A DNA stretch of 64,000 bases from Streptomyces sp. NBC_00247. Its GTDB lineage: Bacteria > Actinomycetota > Actinomycetes > Streptomycetales > Streptomycetaceae. A model generated the notes under the pieces. That model was not told the DNA's origin. It saw nothing but the letters and a program-made list of their open reading frames with translations, and did no database searches. Positions 31,123-39,635 of the stretch are shown here, one piece after another; position 1 is the stretch's first letter; each line of letters opens with the position of its first letter. The stretch lies in NCBI RefSeq assembly GCF_036188265.1, contig NZ_CP108093.1, forward strand, positions 3,988,001 through 4,052,000, read 5' to 3'. A program made the translations under genes and the position numbers.

Positions 31123-31815
31123 ATGCGCATCACCGTCTTCGGCGCCAACGGGCCGACTGGCCGCCTCCTCACCGACCAGGCCCTGGCATCCGGCCACCAG
31201 GTCGTCGCCGTGACCCGCCGTCCCGGCTCCCTCGTTCCCCGGGCGGGCCTCACCGTGGCGGTCGCGGACGCCACCGACCCGGCGGCCGTCGCGACGGCGA
31301 TCGAGGGGACGGACGCCGTGCTCTCCACGCTGGGAACCCGCTTCAGCAAGAACCCCGTCACGACCTACTCGGCGAGCGGGACAGTCATCACCGACGCCAT
31401 GACCCGCCAGGGCGTCACACGGCTGCTCGTCGTCAGCTCCAACATCCTCGATCCCCAATGGCGGCCCAGCGGCGCGTACTTCTTCAACCATGTGCTCGAT
31501 CCGCTGGTGAACCGGCGCCTCGGCCGCACGCTCCACGAGGACATGCGGCGGATGGAGGGGGTGATCCGGGGTACGGACCTGGACTGGACGTTCGTACGCC
31601 CCTCGGGCCTCTTCGACCACCCCGTCGTCACCGCGTACCGGACCGCCGAGACCAGCGCGGACGGTGTCTTCACCGCCCGCGCGGACCTCGCGGCGAGCAT
31701 GCTGCGGGAGGTGGCGGAGCGGCGGTACGTCCGAACGGCCATGGGCGTCATCACCACGGCGGTCAAGCCGAGCATCGTGAAGCTCATCTGGAACGAGGGC
31801 GTGAAGAAGAAGTAG
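31123..31815 (+). CDS. NAD(P)-binding oxidoreductase (NmrA/SDR-like)
   Basis: The 230-aa protein begins MRITVFGANGPTGRLLTDQA, the NAD(P) motif of atypical SDRs of the NmrA-like or biliverdin-reductase-B-like group. Further landmarks are AVLSTLGTRFSKNP, RLLVVSSNILDP and LDWTFVRPSGLFD. It lacks a clear Tyr-x3-Lys catalytic pair, so it may act as a redox sensor or an isomerase/reductase for an unknown substrate. AAAGGA lies 11 nt before ATG 31123. It is divergent from a TetR that probably regulates it. Confidence 0.85.
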   Translation: MRITVFGANGPTGRLLTDQALASGHQVVAVTRRPGSLVPRAGLTVAVADATDPAAVATAIEGTDAVLSTLGTRFSKNPVTTYSASGTVITDAMTRQGVTRLLVVSSNILDPQWRPSGAYFFNHVLDPLVNRRLGRTLHEDMRRMEGVIRGTDLDWTFVRPSGLFDHPVVTAYRTAETSADGVFTARADLAASMLREVAERRYVRTAMGVITTAVKPSIVKLIWNEGVKKK

Positions 31816-31912
31816 GGCAGGCCGCACCCGGCCCGGTGCGAGGCCCCACGCAGCCGTGCGAGGGCACGGCCACGGCCCCGAGCTCGCGTTGCACGGGACC
31901 ATGTTGCCGTCA

Positions 31913-32257
31913 TCAGCTGATCGGCTTCTCCCAGACCGATACGTGCTGAGTGCTGTCCTCGGTGAACGGCTCGCGCCTCCATCCGTCCCAGCGGTCGCGC
32001 AGACGCAGGCCGGCGATCTGGGCCATGAGGTCCAGCTCGGCGGGCCAGACGTAGCGGAAGGGGACCGAGCGGGCCTCGCCGGGGCCGTCCTCTCCGATCG
32101 AGATGTAGTGGCAGGTCGCGTCGTGGGTGGCGGTGTCGTAGACGGTGTAGGCCCACCCGGTCGGACTCCTGTGGAAGGGGACGATGTTCTGCCCGGCAGG
32201 GATCTTGCGCAGTTCCGGAACCATGACCTCGACGACGAAGCAGCCCCCGGGCGTTAG
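31913..32257 (-). pseudogene. C-terminal piece of a methyltransferase gene split by mobile elements
   Basis: From the MITE junction the minus-strand frame reads LTPGGCFVVEVMVPELRKIP, then GQNIVPFHRSPTGWAYTVYD and continues to a stop at 31913. This is the second half of a class I SAM methyltransferase. Its first half lies beyond the IS at 33900-34170, and the two join cleanly as NVAAHL plus TPGGCF if the MITE and IS are removed. A short start codon inside the MITE could still allow translation of this half, but without the SAM-binding motif. Confidence 0.8.
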
Positions 32258-32418
32258 GCCGTGTCTGACAATTCCCGCCGGGCGGGCGGTGTCCGGCACG
32301 GCACCTCGCGGCGTTGTCGGACCGCCCGAGTACATCCAGTACACGGGCGATCCTCCGCCTTGCGATGCACCGCACCGGACACCGCCCGCCGAACCGACGC
32401 GAATTATCAGACACGGCC
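32258..32418. mobile_element. 161-bp MITE with TA target duplication
   Basis: The ends are inverted repeats: ggccgtgtctgacaattc at the left (32258) and its near-complement gaattatcagacacggcc at the right (to 32418), with a second inverted block, cgggcggtgtccgg, inside each end. It is flanked by TA at 32256-32257 and 32419-32420, consistent with a TA target duplication. It codes for nothing and sits inside the methyltransferase gene. The same end sequence recurs alone at 63527-63559. Confidence 0.8.
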
Positions 32419-32424
32419 TAGGTG

Positions 32425-33899
32425 CAATACCGGTGATTTAGGTTGGTTTCCGGCTGGTTGGGGTGGCTCTGGTTGGCCTGACCAGCCGGACCGTCGGGAT
32501 GTCTGGCAGTGGTGGGCTGTGGTGCTCGGTTCGTTTGAGGGCCCAGTTGGACATCTTGCGTTTGATCACGCGGGGGTTGGAGCGTAACCGCCGTGCGGGC
32601 AGCGGTCGTTCGGTGATCTCACGCAGGCTCTGGGTGAGGGACCGGGTCAGTCGTGAGGGGGGAAAGCGCCGCCTGCCCGGTGACGTGGCGGCGGACGACG
32701 CGCAGGGTGCGGGTGAAGGAGATCCGGTCGGGATCATGGCCGGTTTTGAGGGCGGCCTGGTGCATCAGGTCCCGCAGCGCGTGGTGGACCAGCAGGAACG
32801 CGAAGATCTCCTGTTCGACGCCGCGTGGGTAGCGGGAACGCAGCACCAGCCCTGGGACGCCTTGGTGGTTCTTGATCTCGTCCAGGGTGTTCTCGATCTC
32901 CCACCGCTGGGCATAGACGGCGGCGAGTTCCTCGGCCGGTGCCTGGTCGGGGTCGAGGAGAGTGGTGATCAACCGGTAGACGGTGCCGCCGTCGCGTGGG
33001 CCGAGGACGTACTCGATCACCCGCACCCGCTCGGGATCCGCGCGCCGGTAGTTGTCCCGCGCGGCGACAATCTCCGACACGTAGGAGCCGTCGGCGAGGG
33101 TTTCCAGGACCGGCAGCACCACGACGCTGCGGACCCGCCACAGCAGGTCCGCACCGCCCGCCTTCGCAGCCCGCCACAAATCAAGGCCGCAAAAGCCCCG
33201 GTCGGCGAGCAGGAGCATCCCCTCCGTCAACGAGGGGAACAACCGCCGGGCCAGCCCTGTCTCGTGGACCGTGAGCGGTCCGACCTCGGCCGCGAACACG
33301 GCATGGGTCCCGCACTCGGCCAGCGCCGCCACCCTCGCCCGCGGATACGCACTGCGCCCCTGCCCGCGACTGGTACCGGGACGCCCGAAGAACTGGGCGT
33401 TCGCCGCAGTGTCCGGAACATCGAAAACGGTGCCGTCCACCGCGACCAGCCGCCACTGCCGGTACCAGGCACCCTGCGTCCGCGCGACCGCCACCGGCCG
33501 GCACACCCGGGCGAACAGGACCCGCAACGGCTCCGGCCCCAGCCGCAACCGGGCCCGACCGATCGCCGCCGTCGTGGGCACCCGCCAGACCGCCGCCCAC
33601 CGGCCCTCCCGCTCCAGCCCCTGAACCAGAAGCCGAGCCACCTCTTCATAGCCCTGCCCGAAGAACAGACACATCGCCAGAACGAAATAGACCACCACCC
33701 GCGCCGGCAGCAGACGCGTCCGCTGCTCCACCCTGCCGCACTCGGCGACCACCTCATCGACCAGCTCCGGCGGAAACGCCCGCGTCAGCACCCCCAACGC
33801 GATCCGGTCCGAAAACCGATCAACACCTGACGACTTCACCTGACCCGGCCTTGGCACAACCCACCCAACGACCAGAAACCACCAAAGTCACCGGTATTG
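32425..33899 (-). mobile_element. IS4-family insertion sequence, 1,475 bp
   Basis: The element has inverted ends (left caataccggtgatttaggt; right, reversed, caataccggtgactttggt) and a 10-bp target duplication, ggcctaggtg, at 32415-32424 and 33900-33909. The duplication includes the last four bases of the MITE, so the IS inserted after the MITE, exactly at its edge. It carries one transposase gene on the minus strand. Confidence 0.9.
32438..33857 (-). pseudogene. IS4-family DDE transposase, frameshifted near its C-terminus
   Basis: From the start at 33857 (MPRPGQVKSSGVDRFSDRIA) the frame gives 412 aa with an IS4-type N-terminal domain and a DDE core: the first Asp in RLVAVDGTVFDVPDTAAN, the second in MLLLADRGFCGLDLW, and the Glu in YAQRWEIENTLDEIKNHQG (the Y-R-E-K signature). 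It stops at 32619 in a different tail. The family-like C-terminus (RLTRSLTQSLREITERPLPA, then NPRVIKRKMSNWALKR) runs on in the next frame to 32438. The switch lies at a run of six C (minus strand, 32657-32662). The catalytic core is intact, so activity cannot be ruled out. Confidence 0.82.
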
Positions 33900-34170
33900 G
33901 GCCTAGGTGCGCGGCGACGTTGCGGAAGCACGCGACCTGGGCTTCCTGGCTGGTCAGATTCATGATCGTGTTGTAGATCAGGAAGGCGAGGGAGAAGGGC
34001 CCGACCGCCTTCGTGTCCACCGCCGTGGTGGCGAAGTCGCCGATCGAGACACCGATTCTGTCGCCCCCGGGTTTGGCCCGCATGCGGGCCACCATCGCTC
34101 GGGACAGTTGAGCCGGTGCCGTGCAGGTCACGCGATCGGCCGTTGCGGTCCGCGACCGTGCTGCGGCTTT
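33900..34170 (-). pseudogene. N-terminal piece of the split methyltransferase gene
   Basis: The minus-strand frame reads AMVARMRAKPGGDRIGVSIG, then GPFSLAFLIYNTIMNLTSQE and QVACFRNVAAHL up to the IS junction, which are class I SAM methyltransferase segments. Upstream of about 34120 the expected SAM-binding GxGxG is missing and the sequence looks shifted and shortened, so the gene start is already lost. The GNAT gene begins on the other strand just beyond. Confidence 0.7.
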
Positions 34171-34182
34171 CAGCGGTAAGGA

Positions 34183-34932
34183 ATGAGCAGGGAAATGGCA
34201 TGGACGATCGAGCGGACCGACGCGCGCACCTGGCCGGACGAGCAGGTGAAGGAACTCTTCAGCGAGGGCTTTCCGGCTTTCATCGTGGGTGACCGGCTGG
34301 TGAAGGAGTACATAGGGAGGGTCCGCGAGTGGTTCGCTGGGCTGGACCTCACGCTGGTGGATGCGCATCAGGTGCCGGTCGCGTCGGGCTGGGGGGTTCC
34401 CATCCGTTGGGACGGCCTGACCGGGACTTTGCCCACCGGGTACACCCAGGCCCTCGTCCGAGCGGTCGAGGGCCGTGAGCAGGGGGTCGAAGCCGACACC
34501 CTGGTCATCTGCGGAGCCGTCGTCACCCCATCCCTCAAGGGGCGTGGGCTTGCTGGGGAGATGCTCAGGGCTCTGCGGCGGACCGGCGAGGGCGCCGGCC
34601 TGTCCAAGGTCGTCGCGCCGGTGCGCCCGACCACCAAGGCCGCGTATCCGTTGACGCCCATCGAGACCTTCATGCGGTGGAGCCGTGAGGACGGGATGGC
34701 CCTCGACCCATGGATACGGACCCATCAACGACTCGGTGCCGAGTTGCTCTCGGCGGCTCCCGCCTCGCAGACGATGACCGGAACGGTCGCCGAGTGGGAG
34801 CGCTGGACGGGGATGGTCTTCCCCGAGTCGGGCGATTACGTGATTCCGGGAGGGCTGAGTCTGCTCCGGGTCGACAGGTCCGCCGACTGCGGCGTGTATC
34901 GGGAGCCCAACATCTGGATGCGCCACAGCTGA
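34183..34932 (+). CDS. GNAT-like acyltransferase
   Basis: The 249-aa protein has a GNAT-like core: the central strand LVICGAVVTPSLKGRGLAGE, then MLRALRRTGEGAGLSKVVAP, where LKGRGLAGE is a variant of the acetyl-CoA pyrophosphate loop. The N-terminal half (PAFIVGDRLVKEYIGRVREW) and the Trp-rich end (WERWTGMVFPESGDY, then PNIWMRHS) are outside the standard domain. The acceptor is unknown. AAGGA directly abuts ATG 34183; ATG 34195 (MAWTIERTDARTW) is a plausible alternative start. Confidence 0.65.
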   Translation: MSREMAWTIERTDARTWPDEQVKELFSEGFPAFIVGDRLVKEYIGRVREWFAGLDLTLVDAHQVPVASGWGVPIRWDGLTGTLPTGYTQALVRAVEGREQGVEADTLVICGAVVTPSLKGRGLAGEMLRALRRTGEGAGLSKVVAPVRPTTKAAYPLTPIETFMRWSREDGMALDPWIRTHQRLGAELLSAAPASQTMTGTVAEWERWTGMVFPESGDYVIPGGLSLLRVDRSADCGVYREPNIWMRHS

Positions 34933-35002
34933 AGGGGAGCGGAGCGGCGGGGCGCTGGCAGCTGAGACTCGGGACGGGCAACTGGCCTACCGGGACGTGT
35001 GG

Positions 35003-35683
35003 TTACGCCCCTCCGCCTGCTCCGGACGGCCGTTCGGGCTTGTGGGCGAGGAAGGTGGCGAAAGCCCTCTCGGCTCCTTCGCGCGGTTCCTCCACCAGAC
35101 GTGCGGTGAGGACGAACCCGGCCTGTTTCAGGAGTCCGGCGATCCGGTCGGGCGGCAGGAGGTAGGACGTGTAGGACACCGGATGACCGCCGTACGCGTG
35201 GCTGGGACGCAGGTGCCGGCCGTTCCCTACGTGGCCGGCCAGCATCAGCGAGCCGCCGGGCGCGAGGGTTCGGCGGAACTCGCCGAAGACGAGCGGCAGC
35301 AGTGCCGGTGGGGTGTGGTGGGTGGAGTAGTACGCGAGGATGCCGCCGAGCACGTCGTGCCTGACCGGGAGCGAGGTCATCGAGCCGACGCCGAAACGCA
35401 GCTCGGGGTGGGCGCTACGGGCCAGCCGAACCATGGCGGGTGACAGGTCCAGGCCGAAGACCGGCACGTGGTGCTCGGCGAGGTAGGCCGTGACTTTGCC
35501 GGGACCGCATCCCAGGTCGGCGACAGGGCCGAGGCCGGCCGTGCGTACGACCTCGGCGAAGACGTTCAGCATCCCTCGGGACAGCGGGTCCAACTCCGAT
35601 GGGCAGGGCACCTTTTCGACGTAGGCGGCGGCGACGGTGTCGTACGACTCGCGGACGGCGGAGAGGTGAGAGAGACCAGGCAT
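35003..35683 (-). CDS. Class I SAM-dependent methyltransferase
   Basis: The 226-aa enzyme starts MPGLSHLSAVRESYDTVAAA, then has the SAM motif VADLGCGPGKVTAYLAEHHV near residues 53-72, GLDLSPAMVRLARSAHPELR, and the motif III-like EFRRTLAPGGSLMLAGHVG. It is closely similar in layout to the methyltransferase half of the fusion protein at 45735-47054, so the two may share ancestry. The substrate is unknown. It is 61 bp downstream of the Imm53 gene on the same strand, so co-transcription is possible. Confidence 0.87.
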   Translation of the reverse strand: MPGLSHLSAVRESYDTVAAAYVEKVPCPSELDPLSRGMLNVFAEVVRTAGLGPVADLGCGPGKVTAYLAEHHVPVFGLDLSPAMVRLARSAHPELRFGVGSMTSLPVRHDVLGGILAYYSTHHTPPALLPLVFGEFRRTLAPGGSLMLAGHVGNGRHLRPSHAYGGHPVSYTSYLLPPDRIAGLLKQAGFVLTARLVEEPREGAERAFATFLAHKPERPSGAGGGA

Positions 35684-35744
35684 ACGGACGGCTCCAGTGA
35701 GGGCATGGGTGGCTACGTGCTCGGCGCTGAAGTCCCCTTAGGCA

Positions 35745-36071
35745 TCAGGCGGGTACGGGCTCGTCGGGGGTGTTCTCCACCGCCCACCTGCGGAAGAGGG
35801 TGAGTGCCTCGGTGAGGTTGCCAGGTCCGCACGAGATGTCGAAGCCCAGGTCAGAGACCTGGGCCATGATCCAGTCGTGCTTGCTGCGCTTGAGGTCCTG
35901 GCGAGGGAAGTCGACCCCTTCCAGGTCGGACTCCTCCAGGTCGATGCGAACGGACCAGCCGGGATTGTCGAGCGAGTCGATCTTCACGCCCCACTCGTGC
36001 TCCCCGTCCTCGTCGCACTGGGCGGAGTACCAGCCCTGCAGCCAGTCGAAGACGTGCTCGGATTCGCTCAT
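35745..36071 (-). CDS. Immunity protein 53 (Imm53) family protein
   Basis: The 108-aa protein matches the Imm53 pattern: FDWLQGWYSAQCDEDGEHEW, then GVKIDSLDNPGWSVRIDLEE and KHDWIMAQVSDLGFDISCG. Imm53 proteins neutralise polymorphic toxins. No toxin gene is visible next to it: the neighbours are a methyltransferase and a small hypothetical protein. It may therefore be an orphan that protects against toxins from other strains. ATG 36071 has no strong ribosome-binding site. Confidence 0.75.
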   Translation of the reverse strand: MSESEHVFDWLQGWYSAQCDEDGEHEWGVKIDSLDNPGWSVRIDLEESDLEGVDFPRQDLKRSKHDWIMAQVSDLGFDISCGPGNLTEALTLFRRWAVENTPDEPVPA

Positions 36072-36246
36072 GGCGCCCGATGGTAGTGACGCAGGGGCCC
36101 CGGTGGGTGGGAGGAGGCCCGACGACTGGCCGCGCCCGGTGCACCACCGTACGTTCAGCGCCCGCCCCGGCGGGTCGCGCTCCGCGCGCGTCCGGCGAAC
36201 CGGAAGAGCGACCGTTCGTGTGTGACGGGCCGGTGATACTGGACCC

Positions 36247-36594
36247 ATGCCAGGGCAAGCGAAGAGGAAGCGGCGGCGTGAGGCCGAGGGGCGGCGGGCC
36301 GCCGCTCGCACCGCACCGGAGCTGGGGCGGTGGGAGATCGTGCTGCAGACCACCGAACAGGCGGAGTTGAGGGATTTCCTCCGTGGCCTGCGTGAGGCAG
36401 GGGTCGACGGGGCGATGTTCCAGATCTCCATGCTGTGCGGGCGCCTGAAGCACCCGACCACGCATCAGGTGAGCCAGTTCGTGCCGTACCCGGCCGGTGA
36501 GCCCGCCGGTGGACAGTGCGCCGATGAACAGCCCGCCGATGAACAGCCCGCCGATGAACAGTGCGCCGGTGGACAGCCCAGCCGCTGCCCCTGA
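36247..36594 (+). CDS. Small basic hypothetical protein with ADEQP repeat tail
   Basis: The 115-aa protein starts with a basic run (MPGQAKRKRRREAEGRRAAA), followed by a short conserved-looking domain (LGRWEIVLQTTEQAELRDFL, then GAMFQISMLCGRLKHPTTHQ). It ends in a tail made of pentapeptide units (ADEQP three times, between AGGQ units) coded by 15-bp tandem repeats near 36510-36580. I have the impression that this is a Streptomyces-specific family, with no known function. Confidence 0.6.
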   Translation: MPGQAKRKRRREAEGRRAAARTAPELGRWEIVLQTTEQAELRDFLRGLREAGVDGAMFQISMLCGRLKHPTTHQVSQFVPYPAGEPAGGQCADEQPADEQPADEQCAGGQPSRCP

Positions 36595-36914
36595 GGCAAC
36601 TGCGGTACGCGACAACCGGTGTGGCGAGGGTGGCGTGAGGTGGCGTACGGGGTGGCGCGAAGTCCGCCGTCACGCCCAGGGGTTGTTGTTGCCGAAATCG
36701 TGACAAGGGTGCCCACGGCGTGATGTACGGTGATCGCGTCATCACGTTCCGTGCACTCTCCCGTGCGTGGAGCGGCCCCCGGAGGTGCTGTCACACCGCA
36801 CCGAGGGCCTTCACCACTCATGGACGAGAAAGGTCCACAGGGATGCTTTGGCATGCTATCTCTCCGGTGTCCGGCGCCGGACGGCGTTCGGGCGGGCTGG
36901 TCGGCTCGCGGCGG

Positions 36915-38492
36915 ATGAACAGTGACGCGAAGATCATCGTGTTGTACATGGAGAGCCTTCCGTCGGTGCAACGGCCGAGGATGCTCGGGCCGCTGTGGGA
37001 CTTCGCCAGGGACGCGGGGATCGAGCACGGGCCGTACAAGAAGGCCAAGAAGTGCCTGAAGCGCGAGGGGTATCTGCACGAATGGCGCTACCGGCGTTCC
37101 GGCGGCCTGTGGGCCACGGCGCAGATCCTGTCGAACGCGCCGAGTTCCCGTCAGCAGGCGGAGGCGTACTGGCAGAGCTGCCGGGAGTATCCGGGCCCCG
37201 GGGGAGAGGAGTTGGCCGAGGAACACGGGCGCTGTGCGGAGGATGCGTCTGTGCAGGTCGCGCCGAGTGACCACAGTCGGGCGGTCGGTGAACCAAGGTC
37301 CCCGTCGGTCGGCGATTACCCACCTCACGTAGAACTGTCGGCGCACTCATCCTCCCTACCTACCCGCTCGAATCGCGAATCGAAAAATGAACGAGCGCGG
37401 CACGCACGTGAGTTCGTGAAGGTGTCGCAATTCGCGGCTGAGGACGGCGAGGGATTCTGGGCGGAGCCGCCTGAATGGCTGGACGAAGGGGAGCCGGAGG
37501 AGTCGCGGAAGTCGCGGGAGTCTGACGGGCGGGTGCTGGAGTGGGCGCCGGAGACGGTTCCGGAGTGCGTGCCGGAGCCGGTGGGGGCCTCGGCCGGGGC
37601 GGGTGCGGAGGCGCCCGCGTATGCACCCGTACCGGCGGCCGTACCCGAACGCGTTCCCGTGGCTGTTCCCGTTCCGGCGGCTCTTCCGGCGGCTCTTCCG
37701 GCGGCCGTTCCCGTGCCCGTACCAGCGGTCGTACCTGAGCCCGTACCCGTACCGGTGCCCGCTCCGCGTGCGGGGCGGAAGCGACCCGCTCCTGCGGCTG
37801 TCGCCGTGCCGGAGGACGAGCCGGTGGGGGAGCGGAGTTTCGAGGCGGTGGAGGCGGAGCGGGTGCTGTTGTCGCTGCGGCGCGGCACGAAGCAGCTGGC
37901 GCTGGGACTGAGGGAGGCGCGGGTGCTGGTGGACTTGGCCGCCGAGTGGTTGCGGCGGGGTGTGTCGACGGCGGACCTGCGGCAGACGCTGATCTCGTGG
38001 CTCCCGGAGGAGGGGGTGTACTCGCCGGTGGGCTTCCTGCGGTACCGGCTGGAGCACAAGATGCCGGCGGAACGCGGCCACTTCGACGTCTTGGCGGCTG
38101 CCGCCTCGGGGGTGCGGCCGGGTGGTTCGCCGGGTGCGGGGTCCGTGGCGGCATCACGTCCCCAGGGTGTGGACGGGAAGCCCCTCGCCGAGCGTTCTGA
38201 CGCGTTGCCTTACGAGCCTCCGGTGCCGCTGGTGATCTGCGAAGGGCCGGGCGACGAGCATGTGTTCCGGGCGGTGGGTGGTCAGACCAAGTGCGGTGCG
38301 TGCCAGTCGGCGGAAGCGTGGGCGGCGTGGGCGGCCAGCCGGGAGGCGGCGGCCCGGGCCCGGGGGGAGGAGGGCCTGGCCGGGAACGGCAAGGGCGGTT
38401 GGCGCGACGTCCACATCGGTGCGGCCCTCGCGCCGGGCGCGGACACCGACTCGACCGAGGAGGCCGCCGCCTACACCGCGCTCGGTCTGTGA
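36915..38492 (+). CDS. Streptomyces-type helix-turn-helix protein with Pro/Val-rich linker
   Basis: The N-terminus (MNSDAKIIVLYMESLPSVQR, then KKAKKCLKREGYLHEWRYRR) is a winged-helix-like DNA-binding domain. A long acidic and Pro/Val/Ala-rich linker at about residues 120-310 includes runs of VPVPVPA type. A C-terminal helical domain follows (EAERVLLSLRRGTKQLALGL, then EARVLVDLAAEWLRRGVSTA), and the end carries a CEGPGDEHVFR and KCGACQSAEAW segment, a possible metal site. This architecture recurs many times in Streptomyces genomes; its role is unknown. The start is uncertain: ATG 36843 and 36720 are also in frame. Confidence 0.65.
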   Translation: MNSDAKIIVLYMESLPSVQRPRMLGPLWDFARDAGIEHGPYKKAKKCLKREGYLHEWRYRRSGGLWATAQILSNAPSSRQQAEAYWQSCREYPGPGGEELAEEHGRCAEDASVQVAPSDHSRAVGEPRSPSVGDYPPHVELSAHSSSLPTRSNRESKNERARHAREFVKVSQFAAEDGEGFWAEPPEWLDEGEPEESRKSRESDGRVLEWAPETVPECVPEPVGASAGAGAEAPAYAPVPAAVPERVPVAVPVPAALPAALPAAVPVPVPAVVPEPVPVPVPAPRAGRKRPAPAAVAVPEDEPVGERSFEAVEAERVLLSLRRGTKQLALGLREARVLVDLAAEWLRRGVSTADLRQTLISWLPEEGVYSPVGFLRYRLEHKMPAERGHFDVLAAAASGVRPGGSPGAGSVAASRPQGVDGKPLAERSDALPYEPPVPLVICEGPGDEHVFRAVGGQTKCGACQSAEAWAAWAASREAAARARGEEGLAGNGKGGWRDVHIGAALAPGADTDSTEEAAAYTALGL

Positions 38493-38885
38493 CGGGCTCG
38501 TGCTGTGACGCGGTCGGGTCGGCGTGGCTGTGGGCCGTTGCCCGTTCCGTCACGCGGAGTTGCACTCGGCAGGCAGCGGCGGAAGGCGCGCGGCGCCGGG
38601 CGACGCGCCCGACCGCGCCGTGTGCGCCAGCGGGAAGGTGTCACTCGTCCGAGTGGGTTGGGCGGAATTTCCGTGCAGGTCTTCGAATTACCCCTCGGAC
38701 GAGGGTGGGTGGGAGGTGGTCTTTCGTACGGTATTTCGCACGTCAACGCTTCCGCGTTCGATAGCTGCATGGGTGGCAGAGTGTGGCGTTTCGCGCATCG
38801 AGAGTGATGTGCGAGCAGAATGACTCGGGCGGTTCGATGCAGAGGCGACCTGACCCTCTCCCGCGTTTCTGCCTAAGGAGGACCG
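38493..38885. other. 393-bp gap with palindrome, no gene
   Basis: No open frame here has convincing codon bias. The palindrome cactcg-tc-cgagtg lies at 38642-38655. The last 200 bp are A/T-richer, as expected for a promoter of the TetR gene at 38886. Confidence 0.5.
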
Positions 38886-39527
38886 GTGACGGACAGCTGG
38901 GGGACTCTGGGGACCGAGTCCGTGGACAGGATTCGCACACGGGAGCGCGTCCAACTACTCGACGCGGCACGCGCGATGTTCGGCACGTACGGCTACAAGC
39001 AGACCACCGACGAAGAGGTCTGCCAGAAAGCCGGCGTGCCGGTGTCGATGCTCTACGAGGAATACGGCTCGCTGGAAGGCCTGTTGATCGCCCTGCACGA
39101 CTGGGTGACGACCAAGGGCCTGCGCGCCGCCGAGAACGCCATGATGGCCGAGGGCATGGACGAGTGCTCGATGGCCGAGCGCACGAGGGTCCTCTTCGAC
39201 GCCTACGTGAAGGCGGTGACGGAGGACCCCCGCGAAGCCCGGGTGACCTTCGTCGAAGTGCTGGGCGTGAGCCACGCGGTGGACGCGCACTGCAAGCGGT
39301 GGCGTGACGTGTGGGCGCACTGGCTGACCGGCGAGACCCAGCGCGCGGTCATGCGGGGCGAGGCGGAAGAGGGCGACCACAAGGCGGACGTCCTCGTCAT
39401 GGTCGGTACGGTCCACGAACTGATGGCCCACCACACCCGGCGATCCCGGCGGGCCCGGCCCGAAGAGGTCTCGCGTGAGCTGTGGGAGCTGGCGCTGTCG
39501 ATGCTGGGGACGCAGCGTTCAGGCTGA
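38886..39527 (+). CDS. TetR-family transcriptional regulator
   Basis: The 213-aa protein starts at GTG 38886 after AAGGAGGACC, a very strong ribosome-binding site. It has a TetR helix-turn-helix (RVQLLDAARAMFGTYGYKQT, then VCQKAGVPVSMLYEEYGSLE) and a C-terminal domain rich in charged residues (FDAYVKAVTEDPREARVTFV). No divergent partner lies close, so its target is probably elsewhere or only itself. The C-terminal part resembles regulators of lipid metabolism in a general way only. Confidence 0.87.
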   Translation: MTDSWGTLGTESVDRIRTRERVQLLDAARAMFGTYGYKQTTDEEVCQKAGVPVSMLYEEYGSLEGLLIALHDWVTTKGLRAAENAMMAEGMDECSMAERTRVLFDAYVKAVTEDPREARVTFVEVLGVSHAVDAHCKRWRDVWAHWLTGETQRAVMRGEAEEGDHKADVLVMVGTVHELMAHHTRRSRRARPEEVSRELWELALSMLGTQRSG

Positions 39528-39554
39528 AAGGCCTGTTCTTCCAGGCCGGTTGAT

Positions 39555-39600
39555 GACTTCGGCCGGGACGTGGGAGGCGCCCCACGTCCCGGCCGAAGTC
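39555..39600. terminator. 20-bp perfect hairpin between convergent genes
   Basis: The arms 39555-39574 and 39581-39600 pair at all 20 positions around a 6-nt loop. It lies 28 bp after the TetR stop and 36 bp beyond the stop of the convergent secreted-protein gene, so it can serve both. Confidence 0.85.
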
Positions 39601-39635
39601 GTTCCGGGCCCACCCGGAAGGCCCGGGCCGGGTTC

